Shown here in pieces: positions 48,120 through 60,369 of a stretch of DNA of 64,000 bases; the first letter of the stretch is position 1, and every line of letters begins with the position of its first letter. A program made the translations under genes and the position numbers. The notes beneath the pieces were generated by a model that saw only the letters and a program-made list of their open reading frames with translations, was not told the origin of the DNA and did not search any database. Source of the DNA: Cyclina sinensis (taxonomy: Eukaryota > Mollusca > Bivalvia > Venerida > Veneridae); contig JAAONU010000001.1 of the NCBI GenBank assembly GCA_012932295.1, forward strand, positions 7,897,104 through 7,961,103, in the 5' to 3' direction.

Positions 48120-48570
48120 CCATCTGTCTTTCACAAAGATTGTCAACGCAACTCCTCCACTGTGCTTGAATGGATTTTGATGAAACCTTAAAGAAATATT
48201 CAATACCTAGGGTAGTTGTGTGTATTGTCACGATTTTCAGCTTGACATATTTGCTGGAGTTACGGGATTTTACAGATATTAATTTTTATCTTCGTTATGG
48301 TAACTCATCCTACATGCATGATTACATTTTAATGAAATCTTTAGTTCAGTGCCTAATGCAGTTGTGCAAATCGTCACGATTTTTCACATGACTGGTTTTT
48401 GCAGGAGTTATGGAACTTTTTAGACTTTAATATATATATATATATTTTTTTTTTGTCGGCACATCCCCTCCTTACTGCATGATTGAACTTTGATGAAATC
48501 TTCAGAAATATTTAGTGCCTAGTTTCGTTTTTCATGTTGACTTTTTATGCAGCGGTTATGGGAGTTTACT
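48120..48570. repeat. Dispersed repeat with about 155-bp tandem units
   Basis: Three diverged units share TTTGATGAAAYCTT, then GTGCCTA, then GCAGGAGTTATGG-like blocks (about 48170, 48325 and 48485). An (AT)n run lies at 48430-48446. Non-coding. Confidence 0.6.
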
Positions 48571-50207
48571 TACTTTGTGGTAGGAGACAAGTGTTTTAAA
48601 AAACCCACAACATTGTCTATTCTCATGTTCAAGGAAAGAACAACTTCCCAATGTTAAGCCCTCAAATTTGCACATACACAGTTACATTTTTCCTTTGTCT
48701 TACGATACAGATTTTCCATTTCTGTCAAGATTGAAACACATATTGTGAAAGACCATCAGGCCCGTACAAAAACCACATCATAAAATCTCATTCCAAGGCG
48801 GCTTACCACTTTGATTACAGTCTTAAAATTGATATTGTCTAACTTCTGAACTTTCTTGTTTTGTTTAAATGATGAATCATTTTTTAGTCACACATTTTAT
48901 CTTTTGTTACAAGGTTGGCATTTTCGCTAAAGGACAGCTATCTGGATCCCTAGAAAGAATATTAGATAAACTTGCCACCTACACAGCTGAAACATTTTTT
49001 TTTAACTGCTAAGGACAAATTGATCTGACATTTAGAGAGGTTCAAGAAATTCTAACGAACAATTGAATTGCTTGTCATTTTCTATGAAAATAAATTTTAA
49101 AAAGAAAAGATTCCTTAAAACTATCCCATTATTAATTTCCAGAATTTATTGCTTAAATGTAAATGGGGGCACTTTATTTTAATCAGAAACGATCTGAATA
49201 ACTCAATTTACAAGCAAGAATTTTTGCGTTTTTGCATAAAGGCAAAAAAAAAATAATAAAAAATAAACATCCATTTATAAATATTTTCTCATGTTTAATT
49301 TCTTCCAAAAAAAACAACAACACATTTAAAAAGTCAGAGATATTTTGTAAGAGATACTCCTCCACAGATTTGAAGAAACTTTAATTTTCTTTTAATAGAT
49401 TAGTTTTTTTTCTTCAGTAGATACAGTGTTTGCCAGGATGTTTAAATTTTGGATATATACCGCATCTCAGAATTACACGCCATATGCTGTGGATTTTATT
49501 TGCAGACTAAACAGCAGTTCCCCATTTCAGAGGCGTCAAATTTGATGATTTTGCGTAGGATATAGCCCCGACCAATAAAATAATTTTAGTCGCCTCCTTG
49601 TCTTATAGGGGGATTGACCTTTTCAAGGGGCAATAAAATCTGTTATCGCTTCTTAGACAAGTTAGTCTAATATATATCTTCTGAATCAGTGGTCTCACAG
49701 AAAAACCTTTGCAAGTAGCATGCTGATTTTTTTACGGTCATTGTTCATGCATTATTGAACATTCTTGCACAAAATCAACGACTGTTACTTTTCAGAGAAA
49801 TTTGCTCTGTAATACCATAATTGCTGGGCCACATTAATTCTGCACTTTCTGAATTTCTTTCAAGCAATGGACGCCTTTGGAGTTAGAAATCTGATATAAA
49901 GCTGCTCTTTTTCTATTACACATATGATTATATAAGTAGTTACCTGTCTTCAAGTCTTCAAAAGCTTTGGAATCATTGTGCTATTGCTGTGCAATTAAAT
50001 CTAGTCAGAGATGTGTAATTTTATAGAAAAACAGGGCTGGCACTTTTGATGAATCGAAACTGCTTAAGGCAGTCGTTAGGCAAACACAGGAAATTAGTTC
50101 TTGTTTTTTCTTTCATTTAGGAAGTGCGTATTATCCATAATTTCTCATACTTATTTGATAGAGGACGAAATAATAACGAATGGTGATATTGCAAGAATTT
50201 CACAAAA

Positions 50208-51809
50208 TTAAATTACACCCCTAGAATAAATCAATTTCAAAATGACATAAACAGGTGGAAAACAAAACATTTAACACTCATAGGTAAAGTATCTGTATAT
50301 AAATCATTAATTCTTCCAAAATTAACATATTTATTCTCAGTCCTTCCAAATCCTTCGGAACATATTATAAAAATGTTAACACAAGAGAGTTACAGCTTTA
50401 TCTGGAACTCGAAAAGAGATAAAGTAAAAAGGAATACTATAATTCAAAATATTGAGGATGGTGGAATAAATATGATAGATATTCCGATATACCTTAACTC
50501 TATAAAATCAAGCTGGATAAATCGAATAACTAATACAAAAAATAAAGGGACATGGAAAGAAATAATAGACAAACAGATTAAAAAAATATCAAAAATAGAT
50601 TTGTTTAAATGTAACATTAGTACATCAGATATTTTGCGACTCAACATTAAAAACCTGTTCATTAAAGACGTATTCATCGCTTGGAGCAAAATCAATTTTA
50701 ACAACAACCCTCAAAATATTAGAACTCAAATAATATGGAATAACTCACACATACGAAACAACAAATCAGTTTTGCACTTTCCTGTTTGGATAAAGAAAAA
50801 TATTATTCAGATAAAAGATATTTATAATGAAGAAACTAAACGATTTAAAACATTCAGCCAATTAAAAAACATATACAAAATACCTGATTCTGAATTTCTG
50901 AAATACAACAGGTTGATTTCAGCAATACCAAAATAGTGGATTAGAACTCTTAATTCTGTAAACTTGGCACAGCTAACAAATGAACTATGTATATACGACA
51001 TGATTACTAAAACTAAACCAAGTTACTTAAACAAAAAATTAACATATATACAGAAAAAAGTCTACATTTCGATGGGACAATCGAAAGCGCAAATAAAATG
51101 GGAAACTTTCTTCCCAGATAAAATATTTAATTGGTCAGACATATTTAAAAATGCTTTCGTTTGTTGCAATGATAATTTTCTTCAAACTTTCTATTTTAAC
51201 TTTTTACATAGAAATGTTGCAACCAATAAGTTCTTATTCAAATGTGGCTTAGTTGAATCTAGCCTGTGTGGTTTTTGTAATATGGCTGTGGAAAGTTTAG
51301 AACATTTATTTTGGGACTGTTCACAGGTACAAAATTTCTGGACCCAACTGTTCAAATGGGCTATGACCTTCAATACAAATATAGAATATGATAGATTTTT
51401 AACGTTTTTTCATTCCAATGATAAAGTAGTGTCTTATATATTACTTTTTTCTAAACACTATATATACAGATGTAAAACAAAAAACATGATCCCGGATATA
51501 CACGTTTTTAAACAGAAATTCATCGTTCGATTAAAACTAGAAAAATACACAGCGTTGAGAAAAGATACAATTGAAATTTTTAACAGAGATTGGACAACTT
51601 TTTTACCCCTACTTTTATAAATCTATAGATACCAAAGTAAACTGTTCTCTAACCTATCCTCTTCTTTTTTCTTATTTAGGTTTAGTTGTTATCTGATATT
51701 AATTTCTTTAAATAGTAGTAACTAACTTTGTTAGTTGTTAGTATAGTACTTTGAAAAACCATGGAGCTTGTATGTAAATATTTTTGTTAATTGTTTGAAA
51801 AAAAAAAAA
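50208..51809 (+). mobile_element. 5'-truncated L1/Tx1-type LINE with target-site duplication
   Basis: Flanked by AAGAATTTCACAAAA (50193-50207) and AAGAATATTCACAAAA (51810-51825), a near-perfect target-site duplication. It ends in a run of about 13 A. 5' truncation leaves only the ORF2 C-terminal part, in one frame from 50208 to the stop at 51618-51620. Visible are RWKTKHLTLIGKVSVYKSLI, an FIWNSKRDKVKR block, GGINMIDI and a cysteine/histidine knuckle (CGFCN then EHLFWDC) near 51270-51320, typical of L1/Tx1-clade ORF2 tails. A single in-frame TAG (50934-50936) breaks it. The catalytic RT core and endonuclease are absent, so it cannot move on its own. Confidence 0.92.
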
Positions 51810-52364
51810 AAGAATATTCACAAAAATACAACCGCGTCGTTTGCCTACTTTTACTATCACGAAGTAGCGATCACATGACAAAGCGTAACGAAAATCAACG
51901 GTGACCTACATTTATCAAATTTTGGAATTTGGTGTAATTCTTTTCAGGTATTATGAAAATATTCAAGTGTGAAAAGCAGTGGTGGCCTACATTTATCAAA
52001 CTTTGGAATTTGGTGTAATAATTTTCAGGTATTATGAAAATATTCAAGTGTCTAGAGTATGTGTCAAATCAGAACCATAAAAACAAATCTCTGAAGGAAA
52101 GTCACCAATTTATTTTCTTTTTTCACAAATTTGTTCAGTTGCCTTTTACAAGAGATTAGATTATCAGTTTCTTTTTAAATATTTCAAAACTCAATCGATG
52201 TTCAATATTTCATAAAACAATTTAACATATTGAAAAAAAAAAACCCTGTAGACTTGTTTCCTTCAAATAATAAGCAGACAGTGGCAGACAGAATAAAAAC
52301 AACAACAACAAAACGTTTTAGTAATTATTAGATTATCATTTGAGCATAATGCTGACACTTACCA

Positions 52365-52500
52365 CAGACAACAAGTAATTTGATACCAAAAGTAGGTAAA
52401 GAAATGGCATAGGAATGGCTTATTAGTGTCTTATTAGTGTGAAAACATTGATTCCAACCATTAGCAAACCATTTAGGCAAACTGTATGTATTGCAAGGAA
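52365..52500 (-). CDS. Candidate conserved exon in the duplicated block, copy 1
   Basis: The minus-strand frame reads IPCNTYSLPKWFANGWNQCF and then ISLPTFGIKLLVVCG, ending at a consensus donor (GTAAGTG, 52365-52359). A possible acceptor (ATACAG) precedes IPCNTY. The paralogous copy at 62106-62225 keeps the frame and donor, with length differences that are multiples of three. Function not recognised. No further exons could be joined, so this may be a gene relic. Confidence 0.3.
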
Positions 52501-55149
52501 TATCTGTATTTTCTGGAAATGTTTGTTTTCTGGTTAATAAGACTATCGAATTATTCACATATTTCAATGCGTGGAAATAGGTTGAGAGTACAATGCAAAG
52601 AATGAGCTTTGGCTTACTAAGAATCGATGGATTTTTTTATGAATTACGTTTTTGTTACAATATTTTCATCTTTGGTTTTTCAACCTTGTGGCACAATTAT
52701 AAAACCTTAAAGGAAACTCGATAACTGAAATACGTTGTAAAATTCTTAGGTTAATATACAAGATGCTTTATTGTAGTTTGCAGATGCAAACAAAAAATAC
52801 AATGTTTTCAACTACAGAAACATCAAAGTTTTGCCCTACTTCTTACGATCTTCTAATTAATTACGGAAAATTATTACTGTTCACAGCAAAAATCAGCAAA
52901 TAAACTCCGTGGAATTTCTAGAGATTTAAACAACCATAAATTGCAGAATTAGGCAAATATAAGATGAAATAATGTCATTTTCAGGCTCTTATTGAGTGTA
53001 CCGCATTGTCTTGAACGTCAAACTGCATCTGTACAAATATTTACTATGAACGATTTCAAGGCAAGTTAAGTAAGACAATAAATGAAGGAAAACTGACAAA
53101 AAAATAAATGTGACATAAAACTGCGAAGAAGTGTTCATATAATGAAATAGATATAACACAGAATAGTTTGTAACACTTTTAATCAGTGGATATTTCTTCG
53201 GAGAGGTCATGGGGAAAACCCAACTCTTGGGAAACCACTGTTCAAATCGGAAATCAGGAAATTAGCTCTTGTTTCTTCGTTCACTTACAAAGCTCGTATT
53301 GTCCACAATTTCCGATGATACGTCGTATTCGAGGTTATTATTTATGGAGTTTTCTAATGATATTTTGTGGCATGCAACTTCCTAGTCACAAGTGCTGAAG
53401 TGCATATTTTCTGTCTCTTGAGTATTTTAAACGGAATATACTGTCTCTTAGTGTAGGTCTTTTCAATAAAATTGATCAGACCTTGAAGCCAGAAAAATGG
53501 GCACATATCCAAAACAAATTATTTGCTATGCAAATTACCTAAGTTAAAATTGTAAAAGGGATATAGATAAAAAAGAAGCGTTATAGCAGATGTTTCTTCT
53601 TTTCAGTGTTATTAAAAAATACCTGTTTATATAACTATCAAATCAATAAGAAAAATGATTGAAAAAGAGGCCAACGTGTCGCCACAATGTTGTTAATAAA
53701 ATTTTGCTTATACTTAATAATATGTCATAACTTTCGAGAGTTTTGGAAGATCCCTTCTAAAATTTTCAGAGCTACATTTTCATGTTACAGATTTCAAAAA
53801 CTACAGGAACGTGAAAAACGAAGTTTTGGTCAGTAAGTCCCATTTTTGCATTCCACGACGCTTAATTAAAAAAAAAAGTTAGGTCTCCTTCGTGATACAA
53901 AACTTGACAGATGCTGATGATGTTATTTAACTGTATTTTCACTCCCTTTCAATGCCTTTCTGCTTGCAATGTTGAAAGCGAAACGTTGTAATTCTGTCAA
54001 GTGAAAGAACTTACACGAATTTAACAACTCTATGTTTCCTTATCCTGAGACTTTTCGAGCCGAGAAGTCATTAAAAAAAGCTAGGAATATTTCGTATTTT
54101 GAATGCAACAGGGGAGAAACTGTTTTAATGTTTAACTTAAAACGTGAGCTCAAAGAAATCAGTTGTATTATATCTAAAGCATCCCTTTTACATATCAAAA
54201 TAGCATCTTTCAAAATATCTCGCAGATTTGAAAGTTGAATTTCGTAACCTTGTTAAAAGTGTTACATATAATTCCATCTGGTTGTGTATGTATTCCCATC
54301 ATCTAAGTGATTTTGTTTTCAAAACAGCTCCATCGTAATTTTTGTGCTTACAAAATTAGTATTACGCACAAATAATCGAATATGTCTGAAGCTTATAGAT
54401 TTATACATATGATTTTGAGCATTCAGAATTTAAATCGTCGCATATATTTTTTTTACTTGTTACCCCTTGCGAATGATAATGTCATCAATTTTAAGATAAC
54501 ATGTATATATGCAACGTCTTAAAATCAATGTTTTACTTGTTTTTGCTCTCGACCAATTCAAATTGTAATCGTTGGCGAAACCGCATGACTGTCAAAATAA
54601 TTAACAAAATTGCATTAAAATACCGTCTAACTGATAGGAAGAAAGTCTGACACTTTATTGCTTCATTTCAGAAATATTAAATGAAGGATGTCTGAAATTC
54701 TTAATTAAGCCGCATTCGTTTCGGAAATACACCAGACGTATTGTTTTTAAAACCATCTTCAAATATCTGTGAGTTTTATTGGAGAAAACAAGGTGCGATG
54801 TTGCGGAGACTGTAAGTATATAACACAATTCTTTCTGCCTATTCCCTATAACTACTCAACGAACTTACGGTGGTATTTGCTTTCAATCGTTGTAAAACTT
54901 CCAAGTCTGGAACTCCATTAAAAGCTGCAAGACATAAACACAGTCAATAGTCGAGGGTTATACCTGTTCTCCATTCGTCTTATATACTTTTGTTATAACA
55001 CTTAAACGTATACAATTTTATTAACTATCACTATGTATTGTCAATTTGTTACATTATTTAAATAGATTATAAACAGCAGAAATCCATTTGATAAAAGTAC
55101 ATATACTAGTTTTCCTTTGAGTATAGAGATATTCTTTTTTTTTTTAAAT

Positions 55150-56930
55150 ATCAACCATTCATTTTATAATTTGGCCTAAACACGGGTTTTTTCCTCTCTT
55201 ACTTTCTTATCCTTCCGTCTTTCTTTTTACGAATTCATTCATTCGTTTATGTTTGCATAATACATAATATGGAAAAATTTCTTCTTGAGTACGTTTGAGA
55301 GAAAAAAAAACAAACAAAAAACAAACACCCCAAATGGCAGAGTGATGGACGTTTCCGTGATACAGAAATAAAAGCATTTTAATTGCATTCTAACTCCTAA
55401 CATGAGCATTGAGCTTTAGTCTTACATGGCATGTACTTTATCTGTCAATAAACCAAATATTATCTTACAGGTCGAAGTGCCCATTATAATCAACAGTGTA
55501 GCACTGGCCATTGCTTTCAATGTGAGCAAATATTCGGTTGCAACTACGACTTCTTATCAGCAGGCTCATTTTCTAACGCTTCCGGAGCATAGCTGTCAAT
55601 CACTCACTTAAAGATCAAAACCTACCTAGTAGTGAGGGATTGTATGTATTTTCTTTTTAATCGAGCAATCAAATCGTGAAATTCTCTAACAACTAGACAA
55701 TCATAGTAGTTTAAAACTTTTTATGCGTTTCAAGGTAGTGCTAACTTTAACTATATGAAAGCCATTCTAGATAATTAAACAAGGGACTGTCTTTGTAATA
55801 ATGTACTAAGTATTGTGTTTTATAATAAGGATAAGCAATTGTTTTATAGTAATCGTGAAATAAGATTCTTTTTCAAAGGAGGTAGCGCATCTGATATGAC
55901 ATCCAAAGCAAATATCAAAACATTTTCCTTTGATACTTAAACAAAACACGACTGAATATGTTTCAGTTTCTCAGGAATATTACAACTTGAACAAATATAT
56001 AATTCAAATAACTCTTTCATACGTAAATTGTAACGGATAACCTGACAATCAGATATATATTATCACTAATATCAATTTCGATAAAGGTAAAGAAATAAAT
56101 TTATCTGCTGTATTGTTATTATCTATCATTTATTATAATTATTTATTTTTTTGTGACAACATTTCTTCTTTTTACCATGTCTTCTGTTTTCATTGGTGGT
56201 CCTTTTCTTTAAAGAACATGATCATGCCTACGCACAAGAAAAGGCAGTAAATAATTGAATAATTACATGATCAGTACACAACTGTAATATACATCACTCT
56301 CAAAATGACATCTCTACGGTTTGATTTGAACTTCTGTGGTAATCATTATGGACCTGTAAGAATTTCTTTTAGTTTCCAATGTGCTGCCATAAAATTTCAT
56401 CAGATCATTCGGAGAACAAGTCATTACAGATATGAATAATCAAATCAAAACATATTTCTCAACGATTTAAGACAGTTTTGTTGCAGCCAAAGGCTCCGCA
56501 ATTTCAACACCGAAATACATTTCAATAGCACTTTGTCTTTGCAAATTTGCATCAACTTACTACTCTGTAGCATCAACATATCACACCAAAGCTGCCGGTT
56601 TATACAAGCTTTATGTCAAATCAATTTAAGTGATCGATATGACCATGATGCATGCCAGCCAAGATAAATGCTGAAAACATAGTGATTTATTTTAAATCTA
56701 AAACTATATCTGGTTCATACGGACATAACTTCATTAGTAAAAGTGAAATTATCCGTTACTAAAGAACAATACTAGTAAACCATTCAAATAAATAAAATAA
56801 AAACAAAAAATGAGCAAATTCACTTTGTAGAACTTATTTTTACAGGAATTCTGCCATAAAGCAAGGTGGTAAACATGCTTAAAAAGAAAGAAAATCTTGT
56901 AGAAAAACAAGGCTGACATAAAATTTATTA
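55150..56930. other. Intergenic, AT-rich
   Basis: No supported gene or element. Short open frames here have no splice or family support. Confidence 0.5.
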
Positions 56931-56934
56931 AGTC

Positions 56935-57850
56935 GATTCTATATTGCGAACTCAGGAAATTAGCCTTTTTTTCTTCCATATATTATCCATAATTTCCGAT
57001 AAAACAACGAGTTCAAAGCTTACAAAGTGCCTGTGATATGTTGTTTGGCAGAGAAAAAAGGATTAACGAATGACAATATTGTTAAAATTGCTTATCAAAT
57101 GCATGCATATACATCATACTGTTACAAATATTAAAAATGATAGCATCTGAGTGTAAAGAAAAAGTTTTTTTTATACCTTTGCTTAGATGCATTCTACAAG
57201 GGATTTGTCCTGTATTTTTATCTGTTTAAATATTTCAATAATCAAACTTTTTTTTCTTAAATAAACACCAGACAGTGGCAGACAGTAAAATGCTGAATAA
57301 TTAAAATGATCACAACTCACTTCAGAAAAAAACAACAACACATATAGTTTGAATTTTGTGACAAAAGCATTGTCAATGATATTTTATTGCTTCCTAAGGT
57401 ATGCAAAATATTTCTGTAATATCACATAAAACCGCCTTCGTTTCGGAAATACGCTAGACGTTATGTTTGTAAAACCAGATTCTAATGTCTATCTCTGAGT
57501 TTTATCGACATTTTATAGGAGAAGACAAGGATCAAAATTGCGGAGATTGCAACGCATGTCTATAATGCTTCCTGCTTCCCCCACATCTACTCTACAAATT
57601 CAAATGACTAAACATGTCTCTCTATGCACTCTTGTACAGTCCTAAGCAAACTAAGATTAAAATTAAAGGTCATGGGCTCTACCTTCAGTTGATTTAAACA
57701 TTTTTGTTATCACAAAGAATCAGAACACATATACATGAACAAGTTTTGATACATATCATATTTTATTAATTTGTTACATTATTTGAACAAATATAAACAA
57801 CAGTCACTCGACAGAAATACTTACAGAGCTTCACTATAAACCTTTTTTCC
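56935..57850. repeat. Segmental duplication, partial third copy
   Basis: Starts with the CAGGAAATTAG block (56953) and matches copy 1 at CCAGACAGTGGCAGACAG (57270), GTTTCGGAAATACGC (57440), GGAGATTGC (57540) and TTTGTTACATTATTTGAACA (57770). Most of the middle of the unit is missing. Confidence 0.7.
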
Positions 57851-58017
57851 AGCTTGTTTTCCAGATAATGAAATTAAAAGAGTGCTGTTGTTGTTCTCTT
57901 GTTTGTTAAAGATTTGCGTAACTTACCTGCACATTACTCGTTAGTTGGCTGCCAACTTGCTATTATTGTAAAACATATACACTCTAAATAAAATCTCCTG
58001 ACTCGATTAATCATATA

Positions 58018-58545
58018 ATTATGTCTCCCAAAATTTTTGGGAGACATATTGTTTTGCCTTAGCCGCCCGTCTGTCCGTCCGCATTAAGCTTGTCCGGCTT
58101 TCACAGATCAAACTGCTGGCGAGATTTCAATGAAACTTCACAGGAGTGATTAGTACCAAACTTAGTTGTGCATATCGCCAGCACATACCGCTTGGCTGCG
58201 CAAAATGGCCACCAGAGCTAATAATAGAAAAACCTTGTCCGGCATTTACAGGTCAAACTGCTGGTGGGATTTTTACGAAACTTTACAGGAGTGATCAGTA
58301 CCAACCCTAGTTGTGCATATCTCTAGGCACATTCTGCTTTGCTGCACAAAATGGCCACCAGAGCTAAAAATAGAAAAACCTTGTCCGGCTTTCACAGGTC
58401 AAACTGCTAGCGGGATTTCGATGAATCTTCACAGGAGTGATCAGTACCAACCTTAGTACTGCATACCGCCGGCACGTTCCGCTTAGCTGCACAAAATGGC
58501 CACCAGAGCTAAAAATAGAAAAACCTTGTCCGGCTTTCACTTTTC
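58018..58545 (+). repeat. GGGAGACAT hairpin element with 147-bp tandem units
   Basis: Opens with a stem-loop (TGTCTCCCAAAA then TTTTTGGGAGACA, 58023-58047). It continues with three full and one partial 144-148-bp units, each starting CTTGTCCGGCTTTCACAG or a variant (about 58089, 58236, 58380 and 58528) and containing AAAATGGCCACCAGAGCTAA. Non-coding. It ends abruptly at the LINE fragment that follows. Confidence 0.8.
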
Positions 58546-58549
58546 CCCC

Positions 58550-58965
58550 AATTTTCATGACATTAAAAACAATAACTTTTCTAACCAGGCTGATGTTATA
58601 GCCCTTCAGGAAACGTGGACAAGTGCTAATGCATAGTTCAAACCACCAATACACGATACCAAGCTGTGTTCACTCATAGGCCAACACACCAAAACAACCA
58701 GTCTCCAAGAAGAGGTGTTGGCATCTTTGTCCACCAAGACTTTGACTTTATGCGCATTGATACTTCTTTGGCAGATATTAAATGTGTTGATGTTCATATA
58801 ACATCTCCGTCTATATCAGTATTGAATGTTATAAACCTCTACAACTTCACTTGCATTATTTCTGTGAACAGCTCAGTTTGACTCTTAACAATTTACCGAC
58901 TTCACAAACAATTGTTCTCGGTGACTTCAATGCACCATGTGTCAGCTAATGCGCTCGAACAAACC
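58550..58965 (+). pseudogene. LINE endonuclease (APE-type) domain fragment
   Basis: Recognisable EEP/AP-endonuclease blocks lie in shifting frames: NQADVIALQETWTS (58582-58625, the catalytic E motif), GVGIFVHQDFDF (58715-58750) and IVLGDFNAP (58908-58938, the D-x-N motif). Stops and frameshifts separate them. It is probably the N-terminal ORF2 region of a CR1-like LINE. DNA to about 59450 may be more of the same but is too degraded to call. Confidence 0.8.
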
Positions 58966-59589
58966 ATGACTCACTTCGATCAACTTAAACAACTCCCACT
59001 ACAATTCGAAAAATACTGATTCATCACATATATGTGAAAAAACCTTGCAGCTGTACAATCTGGAACTGTGCTAACTTATTACATGTACAGCTATAATGCA
59101 ATTACATATGCAAATATTTGGATCAACAACAACACAGAGCCTCTATGAAGAACTGATAGATGAAATTTCATGAATGTTTGATAGCTTAAACTACCTCTGA
59201 TGTTCAACACCAGTTGTCACTAGGTAACAAATATCTTTACTTTCTGATTGTAAAAACATGAAGTGTTTCCTCATTTCCACATCACTTTTCAGCTTCACCT
59301 TCATCTATTAAGTCTGTTAAAACCAACTGCAACTTATGCTTTGACTTTCACCTCTGCAAAAAACATGCCGCTTGTTCCATCCTTAGAGTATATAGGGGGA
59401 GGCATATGTTTATGTGACAAAAACCACTTCTAGTTATTTTTAAGATGAACTTCACTGAAGATAAATTTACGCATGAAAGGAAAGTGTATATAATAACAAC
59501 TACATAAGATTTTAACGATAATTTCCTTTTCTGGAAGAACTTTATGCCATGTTGCTGGTGTCTATCAATAAAGAACTCATCTCTGAAGG

Positions 59590-59795
59590 GAGCGGCGGTG
59601 GCCTAGCGGTTAAGGTGTCTGCCTCTCAACCTATGGATCGTGGGTTTGAGCCAGTACCAGGGTCACGACCATGTTTCCTCATATGACACCAGTACTAGTT
59701 GGTTCTAGGAAGCGGACTCGAGAGTGATTTAATAAGCTGCAAGCTTTCTTCACAATCGAGCTGAAATAAATAATGTTTACACTAAGAACTCGTCC
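59590..59795 (+). mobile_element. tRNA-derived SINE
   Basis: The head has an A-box-like GGTGGCCTAGCGGTTAAGG (59597-59615) and a B-box-like GGATCGTGGGTTTGAGCC (59635-59652) at tRNA spacing. It is followed by a tail domain (GGTTCTAGGAAGCGGACTCG and onward) and an A-rich AAATAAATAA end. This layout is a Pol III SINE and not a functional tRNA: the acceptor stem does not pair. A MetaSINE-type tail is possible, from memory only. Confidence 0.85.
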
Positions 59796-59884
59796 TTTGA
59801 ACAAAGTTAAAGATGAATAAGATTCATAATACTACATTTAAATAGTGTAGCAAAACGCTATTTCGATGACTGATCACTTACTGG

Positions 59885-60292
59885 CACATATTTGCTACGA
59901 CACAATGCCAGAATATGAAAAACAAGAATTGGCAAAAATTCGCTGCGTTACATAAAAACATGCTTACTTCAAATAATGTCAAATTATGAAAAAACATGCT
60001 AGCTGCAAAATAATGCCAAAATGTGAAAAACATGTTGCTAAAAAAGAGTGTAAAAATACAAAACCATGTTTGCTTCATAATAATGCTACAATATGGACGA
60101 ACACTTTTGCTGCAAAATAATGTTAAAATACGAAAAACATGTTTGCTGCACCAAAATGCTAAATTATGAAAAATATGCTTACTGCAAGAGATTGCCAATT
60201 TAAGAAAAACATGCTTGCGGCAAAATAATGCCAAATTATCAAAAAAATCGTGCTTGTTGCAACCACATACCAACATATGAAAAACATGCTGT
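59885..60292. repeat. Degenerate 36-bp minisatellite
   Basis: Units resemble ACATGCTTGCTGCAAAATAA followed by TGCCAAATTATGAAAA, with period 35-36 bp (clear at 60137, 60173 and 60209). A 132-codon minus-strand frame across it is a by-product of the repeat. Confidence 0.8.
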
Positions 60293-60369
60293 TAAATATC
60301 CGCATGATTTGAGAAATCGGGTTAAAAATTCTAGTTCTGTACTTATGTTCAACAAAAAAAAAAGAACAA

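Larger units (their letters stand above)
48600..55150. repeat. Segmental duplication, copy 1
   Basis: Collinear with 60370-64000. Matching anchors include 48660/60395 (a CTTTTGTTACAAGGTTGG-type block follows), 49565/60945 (CCAATAAAATAA), 50085/61487 (CAGGAAATTAG), 52370/62113 (TTACCACAGACAACAAGTAA), 53255/62992 and 54660/63835 (ACTTTATTGCTTC). It is interrupted by the LINE at 50208-51809, and an 80-bp local tandem duplication at about 51902-52040 is absent from copy 2. No complete gene is recognised. Confidence 0.85.

Noticed and set aside
54032..54238. 68-codon plus-strand frame as a gene
   Set aside because: The duplicate locus (about 63210-63440) carries stops in the same frame, and there is no family resemblance.
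59590..59665. Functional tRNA gene
   Set aside because: A and B boxes are present but the acceptor arms do not pair, and a SINE tail with an A-rich end follows.
59878..60276. 132-codon minus-strand frame rich in Cys and Phe
   Set aside because: Spans a degenerate 36-bp minisatellite and mirrors its periodicity.
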